Shown: one piece after another, positions 37,110 through 48,609 of the stretch
Numbering within the stretch: position 1 is the stretch's first letter
Layout of the letters: each line of letters begins with the position of its first letter
DNA from: Antedon mediterranea
Taxonomy: Eukaryota > Echinodermata > Crinoidea > Comatulida > Antedonidae
DNA: 64,000 bases
Direction of reading: 5' to 3'
Assembly: GCF_964355755.1 (NCBI RefSeq)
Contig: NC_092672.1
Location: forward strand, 34,964,501 to 35,028,500
Position numbers and translations under genes: made by a program
The notes under the pieces: model-generated
Database searches by the model: none
Told to the model about the DNA's origin: nothing
What the model saw: the letters and a program-made list of their open reading frames with translations, nothing else

Positions 37110-38045
37110 CCTGGTTGTGCTATTATATAGATCAGTGTATTATTCATACAAGTCATATCAAAGATGACCAGTTTTAATTCAGTTGAAAAGTAATAATAGC
37201 CCTTTAAAGTACCATAACATAGCCCTAGGCTAACCCCAAATAGTCGGCATCAACAAACAAGGCCCAATCTTCACACTAATGACTACCGGTGTTAATCTAC
37301 CCATAAACACCAGTTGCTATACTACATGGTATCAGTGATGCGACACTAACACCTTGTCATCATCCGATACTTACAACCCCAACATGTTGCTTGCTCACTC
37401 AACCAGAACACTCCAAATAGTCAATTTGTCATGTATGATCAATTTGTATATTTATTGATGCTTCAATTTAAAGTAACACCTTCTAATCATGCAGCAGATA
37501 ATATTGTATCTGAATGGTTACACTATCAAGCTACCTTGTTGAACTTAACTAGTTATGTATTAAACTGTAGTATAATCATCCCCATTCTAAAACGTGCGGC
37601 CAAAAAAAGGCCAATTTACACAGACAATCAGTAATGGTAATAAAAATATAGAATCTACGTTATTCCTTATGACCATTTACACACAACATGGAGTGGACGG
37701 GTGGTTTCCGCTCAGGATAGATACAGATCATACGTGGGACCATGGAGCCATGGTAGGACAAGCTACAGTACACAGTTTTCCGCTTACAATTACCGGTAAT
37801 GGGAATGAATGATCAAATGTTAAAGATACACCAAATACAAAGAGTAGCAGTTAATAGGTAGAAATACCAGTCTGCTAGCAAATTTGATTCACCTCTAAAT
37901 ATTAGGTAGGAGGGCTATTAAGGTTAGCGCAATCCTAATTCTTTTATCGGCTGTAAAATATGTACCACCCATACAGTATCTTCAAATAGCAGAATATTAT
38001 AAAAACCCTCAAGAAAATTGTCAATTCTATACCAAACAAACTGTA
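37110..38045. other. Stretch without recognised genes
   Basis: Slightly GC-richer around 37680-37760 but no exon could be supported. Confidence 0.4.
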
Positions 38046-38049
38046 GAAT

Positions 38050-38526
38050 TGACTATACCTGTATACTGTATACTGTATATATACTGTATACTGTATACTG
38101 TATATATACTGTATACTGTATACTGTATATATACTGTATACTGTATACTGTATATATACTGTATACTGTATATATACTGTATACTGTATACTGTATATAT
38201 ACTGTATACTGTATACTGTATATATACTGTATACTGTATACTGTATATATACTGTATACTGTATACTGTATACTGTATATATACTGTATACTGTATACTG
38301 TATACTGTATACTGTATATATACTGTATACTGTATACTGTATACTGTATACTGTATATATACTGTATACTGTATACTGTATACTGTATATATACTGTATA
38401 CTGTATACTGTATACTGTATACTGTATACTAATACTGTATACTGTATATATACTGTATACTGTATACTGTATACTGTATACTGTATATATACTGTATACT
38501 GTATACTGTATACTGTATACTGTATG
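38050..38526. repeat. (TACTGTATA)n-type simple repeat, ~470 bp
   Basis: Alternating TACTG, TATAC and TATATA words (TATACTGTATACTGTATATA). Unit arrangement is irregular, 10-26 bp higher-order blocks. Open frames on both strands through it are repeat artefacts. Confidence 0.95.
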
Positions 38527-39023
38527 TAGCTACAGATATTGTAGACTAGGTAGAAGGTACTGTATAAGTTTGAATAAATAATAATTATTATTACTAACAA
38601 ATATTTAATTATTGAAAAACACAAATCATCATAATCACAATTGAGGTGTTAATGTGTTTTTATTATAAACAAAGGAACAAGAGCAGGCTTCACAAAGGCA
38701 CCATGTGATGCAGCATGTGCAGTGTGAGTGACGCGAAAACGTTATAATCAATATACTGGGAAGAAAATTGTATTGTGAAAACCTGAAAACCTGATTGAAT
38801 TTTGATGAATCAGAATTTCTCATGTTATCATTTTCTGTTGTGTGAATTGCTCATTTGCAAATAATTTAAATTTCAAATCTAAAAATAGAACATTGCATTC
38901 CAAAGCTTTAAAAACTAAAAACTTTTAAAATCACACAGAATTATCACATTAAATACAGTAGTATTGTTCACATAATAATTTTTCCGTATACAGTGAGGTT
39001 GGTATCTTTATTCACAATACCAC

Positions 39024-39080
39024 TACTATGTACAGTACTATGTACAGTACTATGTACAGTACTATGTACAGTACTATGTG
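39024..39080. repeat. 12-bp minisatellite
   Basis: About four and a half tandem copies of TACTATGTACAG. Confidence 0.85.
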
Positions 39081-39162
39081 TATTAGACTATGTGGATTAG
39101 AACACGTTGTGTTTCCGATCTACTGACTGCACTACAGTGACTTCACTTACTACCATACTACT

Positions 39163-39948
39163 TTCCCAATACCGGACACCTTTGGGCTAGCCAAATATGT
39201 CTGGTTTTCCGTAAAAAGTCTGGTATTCAGAATGTGTTTTTAATGGTATAAAGGAATTTGGGACTTTTTGGACTTGGGGCCTGTTTCTGCTGAGCAGAAA
39301 TAATCGATTATTAACCGTTTATTTTTTTAATCGATTATTTTTGGGCAGCAGAAACGGCGCAAAATAAAATAACCGATTAAAAATAACCTATTAAAAACAC
39401 TCAATCCATTGCGTGTTTTACATGTCATTTTTTAGGCCTGTTGTCTGTTGTCTTATTTCGGTAGAAATATATAGCCTAATAGGCCTAGCAGGCCGAAGGT
39501 AGAACCAACGAACGGCGAAACGAACTTTTTTCGCCGACGTATCCTTATTAATATAACAGCATTATTCTGATTGTATGTGGTACGGTAGTAGGCCTAGATG
39601 TTTATTTTACAAATAATATAGCTTTACGTAAGAGTAATTTTTAATCCTACATGTGAGAGTTTTAGGCAGCGATAGGATGTAAACAAACCAACTCTCATCG
39701 GCCTTTCATAACTTGAACTGCGCTGTGGGGGAATGATGACGTGATTTTAAAAACCGATTACCTGAATAACCGATTAAAGTCGTAGCAATTTTCAATTGCA
39801 ACGCGATTATTTTTTGATGGTTTGCGGTGACTGGAAAAAATCAATTATTTTGATTTTTTCAGCAGAAACAGACCCTTGGAGAAAAGTCCTTGTATTTGGA
39901 AAGTTTCTTGTTTTCAGAATGTCTTGTATTGGAAGAGGTGACTGTATG
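39163..39948. mobile_element. pogo/Tigger-like MITE, second copy, interrupted
   Basis: Left TTTCCCAATACCGGACACCT and right TGTATTGGAAGAGGTGACTG match the ends of the element at 24327. The PIF/Harbinger-like MITE 39281-39876 sits inside. Confidence 0.65.
39281..39876. mobile_element. PIF/Harbinger-like MITE, third copy, nested
   Basis: Ends GGGCCTGTTTCTGCTGAGCA and CAGCAGAAACAGACCC, with TTG on both sides as a possible 3-bp target duplication. Internal AACCGATTA words replace the AACCGGTTA of the other two copies. Confidence 0.75.
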
Positions 39949-40737
39949 TGATCCTAATTCTGCCTACGTTTTCAATTGCATAATATTTGAATAAATATAT
40001 TATTTACAAACAAGTATTAAATTTTGGAATTTTCATTCCAAGGTTGAATTTAATAGTTTCCGCTGGTAAAAGATAGGGTTTTGTATATTTCCACCCATTT
40101 TAAAATTCTCCCAAAACAAAACTGACTACAGTATTCATATAAAAATAGAAAGTCAAGGTCAATATCAAATAATAATACACACAAAAATTGACAAGTGTCA
40201 ATCAAAAATGTTTGAATTGTACATTTGAACAACTCACAATAATTATTTGAAATCACAAACAAAAGAAGATTGCAGTACAGAATGTGTTGATACCAGTGAT
40301 ACAGTATAACAACACCTTTGATGCTAAGAAAATTAGTTTTTTTACAAATTCCTGAAAAGAAAATACAAGAAAAGAACAAATCGCATCTTTTGTTGTTGAT
40401 TTATTAAAATATTGTATTAAGCAAGGACATGTCGCCCTAAAGTATGGATTCAAGTGAGGGATTAGTACATTGTTGGTGCTCTGATTATCGGTGCAAGGGT
40501 ACAACACATACCCTTTAGGTAATAGTCTTGTCACTATGAAAAAAAGCCAAAAAAAGAAATATTGTGTTGGCCACATTTTGGGTAAATTTAAAAAATGTGT
40601 TTGTCAGTAGGAAATTTTTTTTTTCAAGACCAACAATTTGATTTGCCAACAAAAAAATAAACAATGTACTCAAATGTTTATGTTTTCTTTTCATCTGAGA
40701 TAGTAATTTGAACTATTGATTGGCCAACTCATAGTAC

Positions 40738-40890
40738 AATCACCCCAACGTCCAGTGGAATCATCCCAACGACAAGTGCACACCAAGTGGAATCAACCCC
40801 ACCGCTAAATGGAATCACCCCAACGCCAAGTGGAATCACCCCACCATTAAATAGCACACCTACACCAAGCTGGAATACCCCAACTCAACA
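40738..40890. repeat. Degenerate ~24-bp minisatellite
   Basis: Repeats of CCAACGCCAAGTGGAATCAC with variants. The plus strand reads as Pro/Thr/Ser-rich peptide (NGITPTPSGITPPLNSTPTP). No splice sites or extended ORF support a gene. Confidence 0.7.
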
Positions 40891-41630
40891 TCACCATACT
40901 GTATTCCTTGTAAATTATAACATTACTTTAAAACTACTGTACAGTGTAATATTTAAATCACCTTCGTCCCATGAGACTAGATTTTCATTTATCAGTATTA
41001 CATTACTGTAATCAGGTGCTCTGAAATGTTGGATTTAATACCATAATTCCATCCTTTGAGTTGAACAACAATAGCCAGTAACATAATCTACTAACATCAC
41101 GTTTCACAATACGTCTCATAGGGATCGCTATGTTCACAACCACATAAAAACGGGATAACATAAAAGGCTGGTAATTCAAGGTAAATAATAAGCTAATTCA
41201 GGTAGAGTTACTGAATACCGTTGGGGACTAACACCCAGATGTAGTATATGTATAACCTAGAATTAGAACAACACAATACAGAAAAATTTAACCATCAACA
41301 GAAATAATAAAAAAGGTTTATCAATTGTTCATTATTGTTTAAACTAAACAAGAACCAATACATTATTTTGTTTAAATGCTGTATGTATTGTACACTGTAT
41401 GATATGAGGAAATGTTTATGGTGTCATGGTAACAATGGATCAACTGATGATCTTTATTGTTCAGATGGGATCTGAGAATTAATAGTTGATACCACCTTGG
41501 TTCATTTTACATTCCTTGGCTTAATTCAATCTTTATTACAGTATGTCCATAATATTATTATTAATAATCATTTGTGTCAAATAAAATTGCTATTAAAAAC
41601 ATTCTGTATACCAAGTACTACTACTGTACT

Positions 41631-41788
41631 ACCGTAAAACCTCGAAAAGAAGCCCATCTCGAAAAGAAGCCCCCCTCTACAGTTTGCAAAAATACTCTCG
41701 AAAAAGAAGCCCATCTCGAAAAGAAGCCCATCCAAGAGCAATAAAAAAATAAGAAGCCCATGGGCTTATTTTCAAGGTTTTACGGTAT
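41631..41788. mobile_element. MITE with TIR TACCGTAAAACCTCGAAAAG
   Basis: Left TACCGTAAAACCTCGAAAAG then AAGCCCA; right TGGGCTTATTTTCAAGGTTT then TACGGTA. The CTCGAAAAGAAGCCCATC unit is repeated four times inside. Related half copies at 49908 and 50833. Confidence 0.8.
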
Positions 41789-43037
41789 ATAATGTAATTA
41801 TTCCATGTTTACACTTGGACTACCACCATTAATATAGTGCAGGACACACTATACAGTAATATTCTGTATTTAATCCATAAAAATAAGGCAATTAACCAGT
41901 TACCCTACATCAATACGGTATACACTGTAAAAGCTATAGTCGGATAGCAAATTACTATCTGTATGCTTCATATTCAGGAGCGTATCAGTGGTGGTGCCAG
42001 CGATGGTGCTGAGGGAGGCTCTATTTTTCAAAATTAGCCCAAACCATGGTGGGGCTAAGGTCCTGTAGATTGTTGTTTTTAGGCAGACTCTGACTGGCAT
42101 GTATTACAATAGAATACACAAAATTATTTAACAGCATGATACAGTAGGTTATAATTCTAGAAGAAGTACTGTAAGAAACCGTATTTCATGACTTTTGGTA
42201 CCTAAAGCTACACATTGAAATCTAATTCACCTAAATCCAAGGATCCCAATTCTGCTAGTAAAATCACTACAGTAGGCTTTAGCGCTGACAAATAAAATTT
42301 GTTTCTTTGTATAAAAGAATTATAGGATTTGGAATACAGTTTATTCACTATACAACAAATTGAATTTAATCCGAGAAAGACGGTAAACAAACATATTAGG
42401 CTTCTTTTCACATTGCAAGGCTATTAATTCAATTAAAACACTGTTTTTTTTGTCTAAAAACAGGACCTACAGTACAGTAAGTTGTGTGGTCTGTCATGAC
42501 AATTATATAATACAAAACGAAACATTTTTACAGCTTCGACGATGCACTTTCCAAAATCTTCATAGGCAAACTGAAAATGTATTTTAAATCTAGCCATGTT
42601 TATTGTTAAGATAAACACTACTCATAACATTTTAAGCGAACTTTTTAAAATGTGTACTTCTATACTAAAGTTCCACGGCACATGATGTAGCAATAATTTC
42701 ATCATGCTTAATTCTAAAGCAATAAACAAACACATTTTTCTGTCAATCACAAAGACCATTTTTCATTTTAATTCTGTTGGTATATTATTATCAGATATCA
42801 AGTACAGTGGACCCTCAACTCTATTAGACTAACAAACAAACATAAGTGCAAAACAAACACAATTAGTAATTTTCTCCAGTTGCCGAAGATATGTCTGGTC
42901 AAAGTTCATTTTACTATCCGTATTATAAAAAGTGCATGGAAATTATAGTAACAGTAAAACTACTGAACATGTTTTTCTTAAATTAATACTGTAATTACAT
43001 TTTGATACAAGAAAAGTAAAAAGCTAAACACAGCACT

Positions 43038-43360
43038 TATAGAGTATCACGGTGCTGACGTCACAACGGTAGGTGGCGCTGCGTGGTTGCTAGCGCAACC
43101 AAAAATGCGTTCAGCCTGCTTGAGTGACTCCAAGATCACCAATGGTTTGGAATAGGCTTATTGAAGTAGTCATTTTAAAACTTGATAATTTTCAATAAAA
43201 ACAAACTAAAATTTCAAAAGATCACTAAATATTTGTTTTTAATAAAATAAAAATCAAGCTAAGTTTATCAACATAGTAGCGCTGAACGCATTTTTTGGTT
43301 GTCTAGCAATCATGCAGCGCCCTCTATCGTTGTGATGTCACACCGTGATACTCTATACAT
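43038..43360. mobile_element. Palindromic MITE with CRE-like TGACGTCA, ~320 bp
   Basis: The arms (~78 bp) pair: TATAGAGTATCACGGTGCTG / CACACCGTGATACTCTATA, GGTGGCGCTGCGTGGTTGCT / CTAGCAATCATGCAGCGCC, GCGTTCAGC / GCTGAACGC. The left arm holds TGACGTCA; the right has TGATGTCA. No ORF. Confidence 0.85.
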
Positions 43361-43369
43361 CCACAATTC

Positions 43370-43628
43370 TAAAGCTTTGTCTACACTATCAAACTAGTTT
43401 GACAAAAAAGTGTGATGTGCCCAAATATGGAAGTGATATGCTTAAATATGGTAGTGACCCTACAGGCTGGGTAGTGATATTCATTCATTCAATCTTTTAT
43501 TTCGGAATCTCTGGTACATAGAATGTAAAATTACATATAAATGAAATTAAAAAATAAACAAGACAATAAATATATCAGGTTCTACACTGTCACATAAAGT
43601 TTGATACTGTAGTGTAGACAAAGCTTAA
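43370..43628. mobile_element. TTAA-type MITE, copy 7, with ~110-bp insertion
   Basis: Ends AAAGCTTTGTCTACACTATC and GTAGTGTAGACAAAGCTTAA. About 43482-43590 is foreign: reading minus it has GAGATTCCGAAATAAAAGAT and (TGAA)n, like a retroposon 3' end. Confidence 0.8.
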
Positions 43629-44631
43629 CAAATAGGAATACAGATGTCACATTATTTTGTGTCATAAAACAAAATTTATTTTTTGCCATTTCTTTTATTT
43701 ACTACAGTATATGAAGAAGACACCTCAGAGAACAATTAGGGCAATAACTGTTATACACTTAAATAAAATTCTAACAAATATGAATACTGATGCCACAGTA
43801 TTTTATGTGATAAAACAAAATTTATTTGCCGTTTTTATTCAGTATACCAAGAAGGCACCTCAAAGAACAATTACAATATTTTTTACCATCAGCAATAAGG
43901 TCAACATCCAATTAAAAATAAGAATTTTTTTTAATGGTTATACAGTAACACAAAAAAAAACTATTTGTGGTTTACTTTCTTGTATCAAAAATTAATCTGA
44001 TGTCAAAGTTAAATCGATATAGTACTGTTGATCTTAACAAATACAAACCGATGTTTCCACGTGACCTATGACATAAACCATTGTATATAAGACACAGAAG
44101 AAAAGTTCTAGTAATGTAGGGGTTACCTACACAGTAGAAAAAAAGTAGGTTAGTGTATATGAACTCGTACCTAATGCAGGTTGACAATAAAATGCAAGCA
44201 TTGAATACAAATAAAGTTCAGCCTATAATCAAATATTGTTAAATTTTATGACCAATTCAAATTTTATTTTCTCAGTTCGAGTGTGTGTAAAGTTGGATTG
44301 CTATAGGACAGTGTACATCAGTTTTATGCGTGTTATTCATTCTTAAGATCAGGAAATACCTGCTGAAAAATATGCTTTGTTTATATTTTGCAACACTGAA
44401 TTTTTGTTAAAATTTAATTAGGCTGCCTACATCTTTAGTAATTACCATCATCTGACAAGTGTAATTAACTAGAAATTCAATTGGATGAACAATGTCATCG
44501 TTCATGAAACATATTTTAACCTTGCATGCAATTCTAATTATTGGTATCTGAGTACTAGTAAAAGCTATATTTCACAGTGATGCCAAATTCCATGCTTGTA
44601 TAAATGCTGGTGGGACCTTTTAAACTATATA

Positions 44632-44838
44632 AAAGCTCTGTTTACATGAACTAGTTTGACAAAAAAGGTGTGATGTGGCCAAATATAGTTGTGATATGAT
44701 GAAATATAGTAGTGATATGATAAAAAATGGTAGTGATATGATCAAATATGGTAGTGATATGACACATCATCATGTCTATATATGGGCACATCACATTTTT
44801 TTGTCACATAAAGTTTGATAGTGTAGACAGAGCTTTAA
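44632..44838. mobile_element. TTAA-type MITE, copy 8, four core units
   Basis: AAAGCTCTGTTTACATGAAC at the left (about eight bases lost), GATAGTGTAGACAGAGCTTTAA at the right. Four diverged AAATATGGTAGTGATATGAT units. Confidence 0.85.
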
Positions 44839-45344
44839 ACTGTATTATTAGGCCTACAATCTTTCACAGGATTCTAAAAACAGTAAGGGAGTAAGACGTA
44901 ATCCGAGCTTTATATTGATTACCAACAACAATAACCCCACAACTGGCAGGCTAATTGTTTTCAACGTCAACTGGTTCACCTTTGTCCAGCACTTATTTGC
45001 ATATTGAGTAGGGGACATGAATCAACAAATGAATTTCAAAAATACAACAGAAGTTGTCTGCCCTTTTGTAAACTACATTCTTTAATCTTTACCACTAAAG
45101 GACAGTTATTTGTGTTTGAGCGCATTAATAGTTTTGTTGGTACATTATGCTTTTTAGCATTTTAACATTATGTAAACACAATGTCGAACATAAAAAACAT
45201 TACATCATTCGCCGAATATAACCATTATTCTGTTTGTTGTATCATTAAATTAAATGATTGAAATGTTCAGTTCAGGATTACATAACGCCAACGCCATTTT
45301 AGTCAAAAAAAGCAATGTGGCGATGTGAAACAACTTACTATTTT

Positions 45345-45715
45345 TAAACATAAACTGTCCCCCAAAAACACGAAAAATGAAGATTAATAAAATCAGACTT
45401 TGAATAGGCCATTTTGTAGTTTTAACAAAATTACAAATAATCACTAACATAGAAAAAAAAATACCGTACCTGAAAAAATAATGTTTTAACTTATAAAATA
45501 GAAAAATAAACGGTTAAATTCAACCAAAAACCTATTAGCTAGTAGACAATTGACTATTTTTTGTTTTCAATTAGGTAAATCCTTTTTCTTCTCTGATCCA
45601 ATTTTTTGTCAATTTTTTTTGGTCTATTATGCGACATTAAAATGACACACTGTATTAAAAAAAAAATTTAACATAAACATTTTTTTCTGGAAGACAATAT
45701 GTACCTTTTAATATT
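45345..45715 (+). mobile_element. 'AAAGATGTATTGTCCCC' MITE, copy 3
   Basis: AAACTGTCCCCCAAAAACAC, AATGAAGATTAATAAAATCA, GACTTTGAATAGGCCATTTT, and at the right GAAGACAATATGTACCTTTT. Closest to the copy at 60737. Confidence 0.65.
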
Positions 45716-45719
45716 CTTT

Positions 45720-47090
45720 TAATGGTTTTAATTATTTTTCAAAATTTAAAGACTGACACTAAAAATCCATATGTTATGTTTATGATAAAGGTAGACCGCT
45801 TTTTGAAACATATTTATCCATAAAGCACTGCATTTGCTGAATTAATTGAGTACCAATAATAGACCAGAGCTTAATTCAGGAAGTTATCATGAAATATTAT
45901 TTCCGATAAGGGATTATGGGATATCATCTAAGGACAGAATGTTTAATTTATGTTTTCTATTGATAATTTATGTTTATTTTATTATTAATATACAATCAAA
46001 CCTAACCAAAAAAATGTAATATCAATAATAAATTTAGTAGTAAATTTTTATTCTTAAATCCAGATAGTAAACTCTCTGTCTCGTCTCATGAGACTATAGA
46101 CAATTTTGGATCCTTTGGAATGTACATTCCGCAATGGTTTTCAGGAACATAGAACGAGCAATTTTTCCAAATGAAAAAATCATGATTTAGTGTTAGATTC
46201 ATGATTTTGAAATAAAGGTAGGCTCAGGGCCTAAAATGTGTATAAATTAAATTCTGAGGTTTGCATTGTATTTTTTTTAAATTAGAGGGAGCGAAAGGGT
46301 GTGGATCCGCCGCCTAATAGATGAAATGTCATGCCATAATAGAGACAATATTATAGTTCGGTTTATAATATCTCTATGGTCATGCTAAATAAATGTACAT
46401 GGTATTTAGAAGATGTTCAATAGAGTAAAATACCTATAATAATATTACTGAGAATTCTTTTTTATTTATCCTGTTAATAAGACATATTATTTACTGCAAA
46501 GAACAACACGCTTAAATACCTGTGTCAGACTAATCTGATTAGAGACCAAGGAGGCTTTGTAAAACAACTGATAGATTTCTATGCCAGTCTCTACTGTGTT
46601 CAGTAAGCCAACAACTTATAATTATTACAATACAATTGTTTTCCAAATTCTTTTGTTGTTTAAACTGTTTTGTAGGATACCAAGTTAAACACTGTACTGT
46701 AAACCACTACTTTTATTTAAGGTTTTTTTTACACAAACTGAAATTCCTGTTAAAATATTTATTGATTTGCCAATAGAGAAGAAACCATGGGGGTCAACCA
46801 ATGGCCCAACACAGAAAGTGGACATTTCTGCATACAATATATTTAATAAATATCTAAAAAGTATAGGCCTATACACAAATAAAATATACATTTAATTTAA
46901 CAATAGAAAAAATCATGTCAAGTTTTTAAAAATGTAAGAACATATACTTATTAGCCTATGGATTTAGTTTAATTTATAGCATAAAAATAGGTATATATTT
47001 GATCCCAACAAATATAGTGCCTATATTTATAATTATTTACAATGCACTACTGTAAGATACGAGATGATGAGAGACAACAGAAGGAAGAAA
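45720..47090. other. AT-rich stretch, nothing recognised
   Basis: No exon or repeat family supported. Confidence 0.4.
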
Positions 47091-47099
47091 ATAAAGATT

Positions 47100-47470
47100 A
47101 CACCAGCCTAACGACCCGAAAATGTGATTGTCTGCATCCGCATCGTACTGATGTGGAGCAGACGTCGTACGGCGGAGGAGGAGGCAAACAAATCATAAAA
47201 GTTTCTACAGGGTAACTAAAAAAACTTACCCTTTCTTTCCTTCTATCAGCTCGCATCGCCATTTTATTTCACTTAAATTATTGAAATGTTAATTATGTCC
47301 ATTTCTGGAATGTTAAAAGTAATTTTAGCAAGTCAGTTGTTTTAAAATCCATTATAAATAAAGTAGGAAGGCATACGCGAAACACTACACTCGTCTCGCC
47401 ATTTTGTTTTGACTTAAATTCACATCGGGATTAGAAGTGAGTAAGTCAGTATGTCAAATATCCACACCCC
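47100..47470 (-). promoter_or_regulatory. CpG-enriched probable promoter/5'UTR region
   Basis: Compared with its AT-rich surroundings, this stretch is rich in CpG (CATCGTACTG, GACGTCGTACGGCGG, GCATACGCGAAACACTAC, CTCGTCTCGCC). It surrounds the candidate start codon at 47262. An upstream minus-strand ATG at 47402 has nearly the same context (AAAATGGCGAGACGAG) and gives a five-codon uORF, MARRV-stop. No TATA box is obvious. Assignment is by composition and position only. Confidence 0.35.
47230..47262 (-). CDS. Candidate first coding exon of the TTC28-like gene
   Basis: Reading minus from 47262: AAAATGGCGATGCGAGC opens an 11-codon stretch (MAMRADRRKER) that ends at a consensus donor AGG|GTAAGT in phase 0. 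The next known minus exon, at 19617, starts in phase 0 with RKSPKGYEND, so the splice would give a short basic N-terminus running into the Ser-rich leader. The surrounding 47.1-47.4 kb is richer in CpG than the flanks, as expected near a promoter. The link across 27.6 kb is inferred from phase and context only. It could instead be the start of an unrelated minus-strand gene. Confidence 0.42.
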
Positions 47471-47849
47471 CTCTGCTACAACCAATACATTCTAAAATAT
47501 TATCAATTAAAACGCAGAAATTGTTGGACTAAATATTCTGTGTAGGTAATACACTAATAACAAATTTATAGTTATAAAGGTTATTACTTACCTAAATATA
47601 TACTGTTTATGGTGTCACCATTTTTGTTGACATTTTGACAAGCAGATGGTTGACATACAATCACTGGAATATACAATACTGTCAGTTAGACAGGTAAGCT
47701 CCTGGGGGCGTTTTTTAAAGTTTATTGGTATCATAAAGTTCGAGCCGCCAGGCCACTGTATGGTGGACCCGTTGCAGTGCTATAACATAATTGAAATAAT
47801 ATTTGGGGAACGTCTCAATTTCAAAATACACAGCGTAGACCACTGTACT

Positions 47850-48400
47850 TAGAACATAGGAATCTTCTTAAAAGGTGCAATTGCACCATGTCCACCGTAC
47901 CCTCTGGATCCGACCAAGGCACCGGTACTTTTCGATAACACCACCAGGGCTCTCATCTTTTTCGGCCGAATTGTTTCATACTCTAACATTGTTTTAAAAA
48001 GATGTGTGCCCACCAGTTGCCGAATTATGACTACATTGATCACATCCAATAATGTGATAAAGAATAAATAATAACTGATGACCATATGAAAGACCTGTGC
48101 TCAGTTATGACTACATACACAATATTGTCATATCAAATATTGTGGTCTGAGAATTTATTGATAGGCATAACTGTATTAAAAGAGGGCATGCTCAGTTGTA
48201 GAATTATGCTGAAAATTCATGATATAGAATATTAATAGTAATTTATTGATGAGGCATTTATATAAAGATACATGCTCATTTGTCAAATTATGATCATGTC
48301 AGATATGATGTGAGAATATTGTACCCCTGTAATTAAAGATGATGGTAGATTTATTAAAGATTTGTGCGGTTGACAAATTGTGATGAATCAACCCTCCATC
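47850..48400. repeat. Unclassified CpG-rich patch and degenerate ~90-bp repeats
   Basis: 47870-47990 is unusually GC-rich and open on both strands, but no splice sites or family fit, so I do not call a gene. From 47995 to 48400 a degenerate unit recurs (roughly TGTGCTCAGTTGNNGAATTATG ACTACAT), four to five times, with poor conservation. Confidence 0.4.
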
Positions 48401-48609
48401 TCCAAAACAACACTGGACTAAACGAAAACAATCTAACAAAGCCGTTTTTTACACACATTTTCATCAATTGCACATGAAAAAGCTTTGAAAAGTTGAAGTT
48501 TGAGACATATTGAGGGGTGTATTAAGAGCGTCATTCTGACGACTGGAGCATTCTCTACTTCTCTACGGAGCGCCATTTATGCCTTTATTAACTTCAATAA
48601 TAGAAATAG

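Noticed and set aside
37431-37812. Plus-strand ORFs with moderately normal composition
   Set aside because: No splice sites or recognised domain.
38018-38624. ORFs of 127-226 codons on both strands
   Set aside because: They are produced by the TACTGTATA simple repeat; no unique sequence or splice sites support them.
40787-41011. Pro/Thr-rich plus-strand ORF
   Set aside because: Reads through a degenerate 24-bp minisatellite; not supported as a mucin-like exon.
47646-47693. Plus-strand 16-codon start exon (MVDIQSLEYTILSVRQ) before GTAAGC
   Set aside because: No following plus-strand exon could be found before the LINE and repeats; probably chance.
47849-48085. GC-rich stretch open on both strands (minus peptide contains GSRGYGGHGAIAPFKK)
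   Set aside because: Composition is unusual but no family, splice sites or consistent strand; possibly an old transposon scrap.
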